DNA from: an uncultured Caldimicrobium sp.
GTDB lineage: Bacteria > Desulfobacterota > Thermodesulfobacteria > Thermodesulfobacteriales > Thermodesulfobacteriaceae
Length of the DNA stretch: 13,304 bases
Assembly: GCA_938091475.1 (NCBI GenBank)
Contig: CALLJI010000027.1
Coordinates: 1 to 13,304, forward strand
Direction of reading: 5' to 3'
The position numbers and the translations under genes were made by a program. The notes beneath the pieces are model-generated. The model worked only from the letters and a program-made list of their open reading frames with translations, did not search any database and was not told where the DNA came from. Of the stretch, positions 12,975 through 13,304 are shown piece after piece (position 1 is the stretch's first letter; each line of letters opens with the position of its first letter).

Positions 12975-13304
12975 ATGCCTATTTATGAATTCCAGTGTGA
13001 AAAATGTGGATTTTTCTTTGAAAAACTTATGAAAAGAGACGAAGATTTTCCATCCTGCCCGAATTGCAATTCCCAAGAAGTTCTCAAAGTCCCCTCTCTT
13101 TTTGGTTTTAAAGAAAGATCTAATCAAAGGGCAGAAAGAGAAAAAGTTATTTTAAAAAGAGCTAAAGACTATTTAATAGATGGAAAGATAAAAGAGGCTC
13201 AAAGTTTTTTAGAAAAGGCAAAGGAGTATTACCCTACAGACAGAATTAAAAGACTTTCTGAAAACTTAGCAGAAAAAAAGCCTCCCAAAGGTGGTTTTTT
13301 AATT
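12975..13304 (+). CDS. FmdB-family zinc-ribbon protein (3' partial)
   Basis: The frame is open from ATG 12975 to the end of the window (110 codons, no stop). It begins MPIYEFQCEKCGFFFEKL, the standard opening of FmdB-type putative regulatory proteins, with zinc-binding cysteine pairs C8/C11 and C28/C31 (CPNC). FmdB itself was linked to formamidase regulation, but most relatives have no assigned role. After the ribbon, residues about 56-100 form a charged helical stretch with a TPR-like pattern (AKDYLIDGKIKEAQSFLEKA, then PTD), unlike the short Gly/Ser-rich tails common in the family. No good ribosome binding site is within 15 bases; AAAGG lies about 22 bases upstream. It is separated from the symporter operon by the repeat tract and transcribed divergently from it. 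Confidence 0.82.
   Translation, partial: MPIYEFQCEKCGFFFEKLMKRDEDFPSCPNCNSQEVLKVPSLFGFKERSNQRAEREKVILKRAKDYLIDGKIKEAQSFLEKAKEYYPTDRIKRLSENLAEKKPPKGGFLI

Overview
The window is AT-rich and densely coded, with many overlapping genes, strong AGGAGG-type ribosome binding sites and frequent AGA/AGG/ATA codons. It contains four genes that fit menaquinone synthesis by the futalosine route, a two-subunit biotin carboxylase/carboxyltransferase, and an ActP-like sodium symporter operon. Together these suggest a Gram-negative, probably thermophilic anaerobe or microaerophile. A Thermodesulfobacteriota-type organism (Caldimicrobium or Thermodesulfobacterium) or an Aquificota relative would fit. This assignment is inferred from gene content and style, not from a marker gene.

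Layout. (1) Positions 1-3765, plus strand: mqnC (its 5' end lies outside the window), an amidohydrolase that is probably the aminodeoxyfutalosine deaminase, mqnA, and a UbiE/MenG-type methyltransferase. Spacing is 13 bp, then overlaps of 8 and 4 bp, so this is one operon. mqnB, mqnD and mqnE are not in the window. (2) Positions 3762-7278, minus strand: a biotin carboxylase followed by a carboxyltransferase with a C-terminal biotinyl domain. The pair reads from a very good sigma-70 promoter (TTGACA, 17 bp, TATGAT at 7306-7334). Its last stop codon overlaps the ubiE stop codon, so the two operons converge with no gap. (3) Positions 7423-12382, minus strand: DUF4212 symporter small subunit, large Na+/solute symporter subunit, a small YggT-like membrane protein, a cNMP/CBS/DUF294 nucleotidyltransferase protein and a DEDDh exonuclease. 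All junctions are overlapping or 1 bp apart, and a promoter is visible at 12417-12444. (4) Positions 12445-12974, no gene: two tandem 21-bp repeats with a 26-bp period just upstream of the symporter promoter, then a tract of about eight or nine REP/BIME-like hairpins (12558-12882), many carrying GTAG or its complement CTAC next to the stem. (5) From 12975, plus strand: an FmdB-type zinc-ribbon protein that runs off the window end.

How they may work together. The mqn genes supply menaquinone for respiration. The symporter operon probably imports a short organic acid (acetate or similar), with a built-in nucleotide-linked sensor and nuclease whose role is unknown. The carboxylase pair would fix bicarbonate onto a small acceptor acid. 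The parts most worth a second look are the carboxyltransferase, which keeps the metal-site residues but has changed the catalytic threonine region; the symporter-sensor-nuclease operon, including a perfect EF-hand-like loop in the symporter; and the REP-like tract. I did not find a clearly new self-contained system such as a defence island, CRISPR array or biosynthetic cluster. No tRNA, rRNA or complete mobile element was seen, and no convincing intrinsic terminator.
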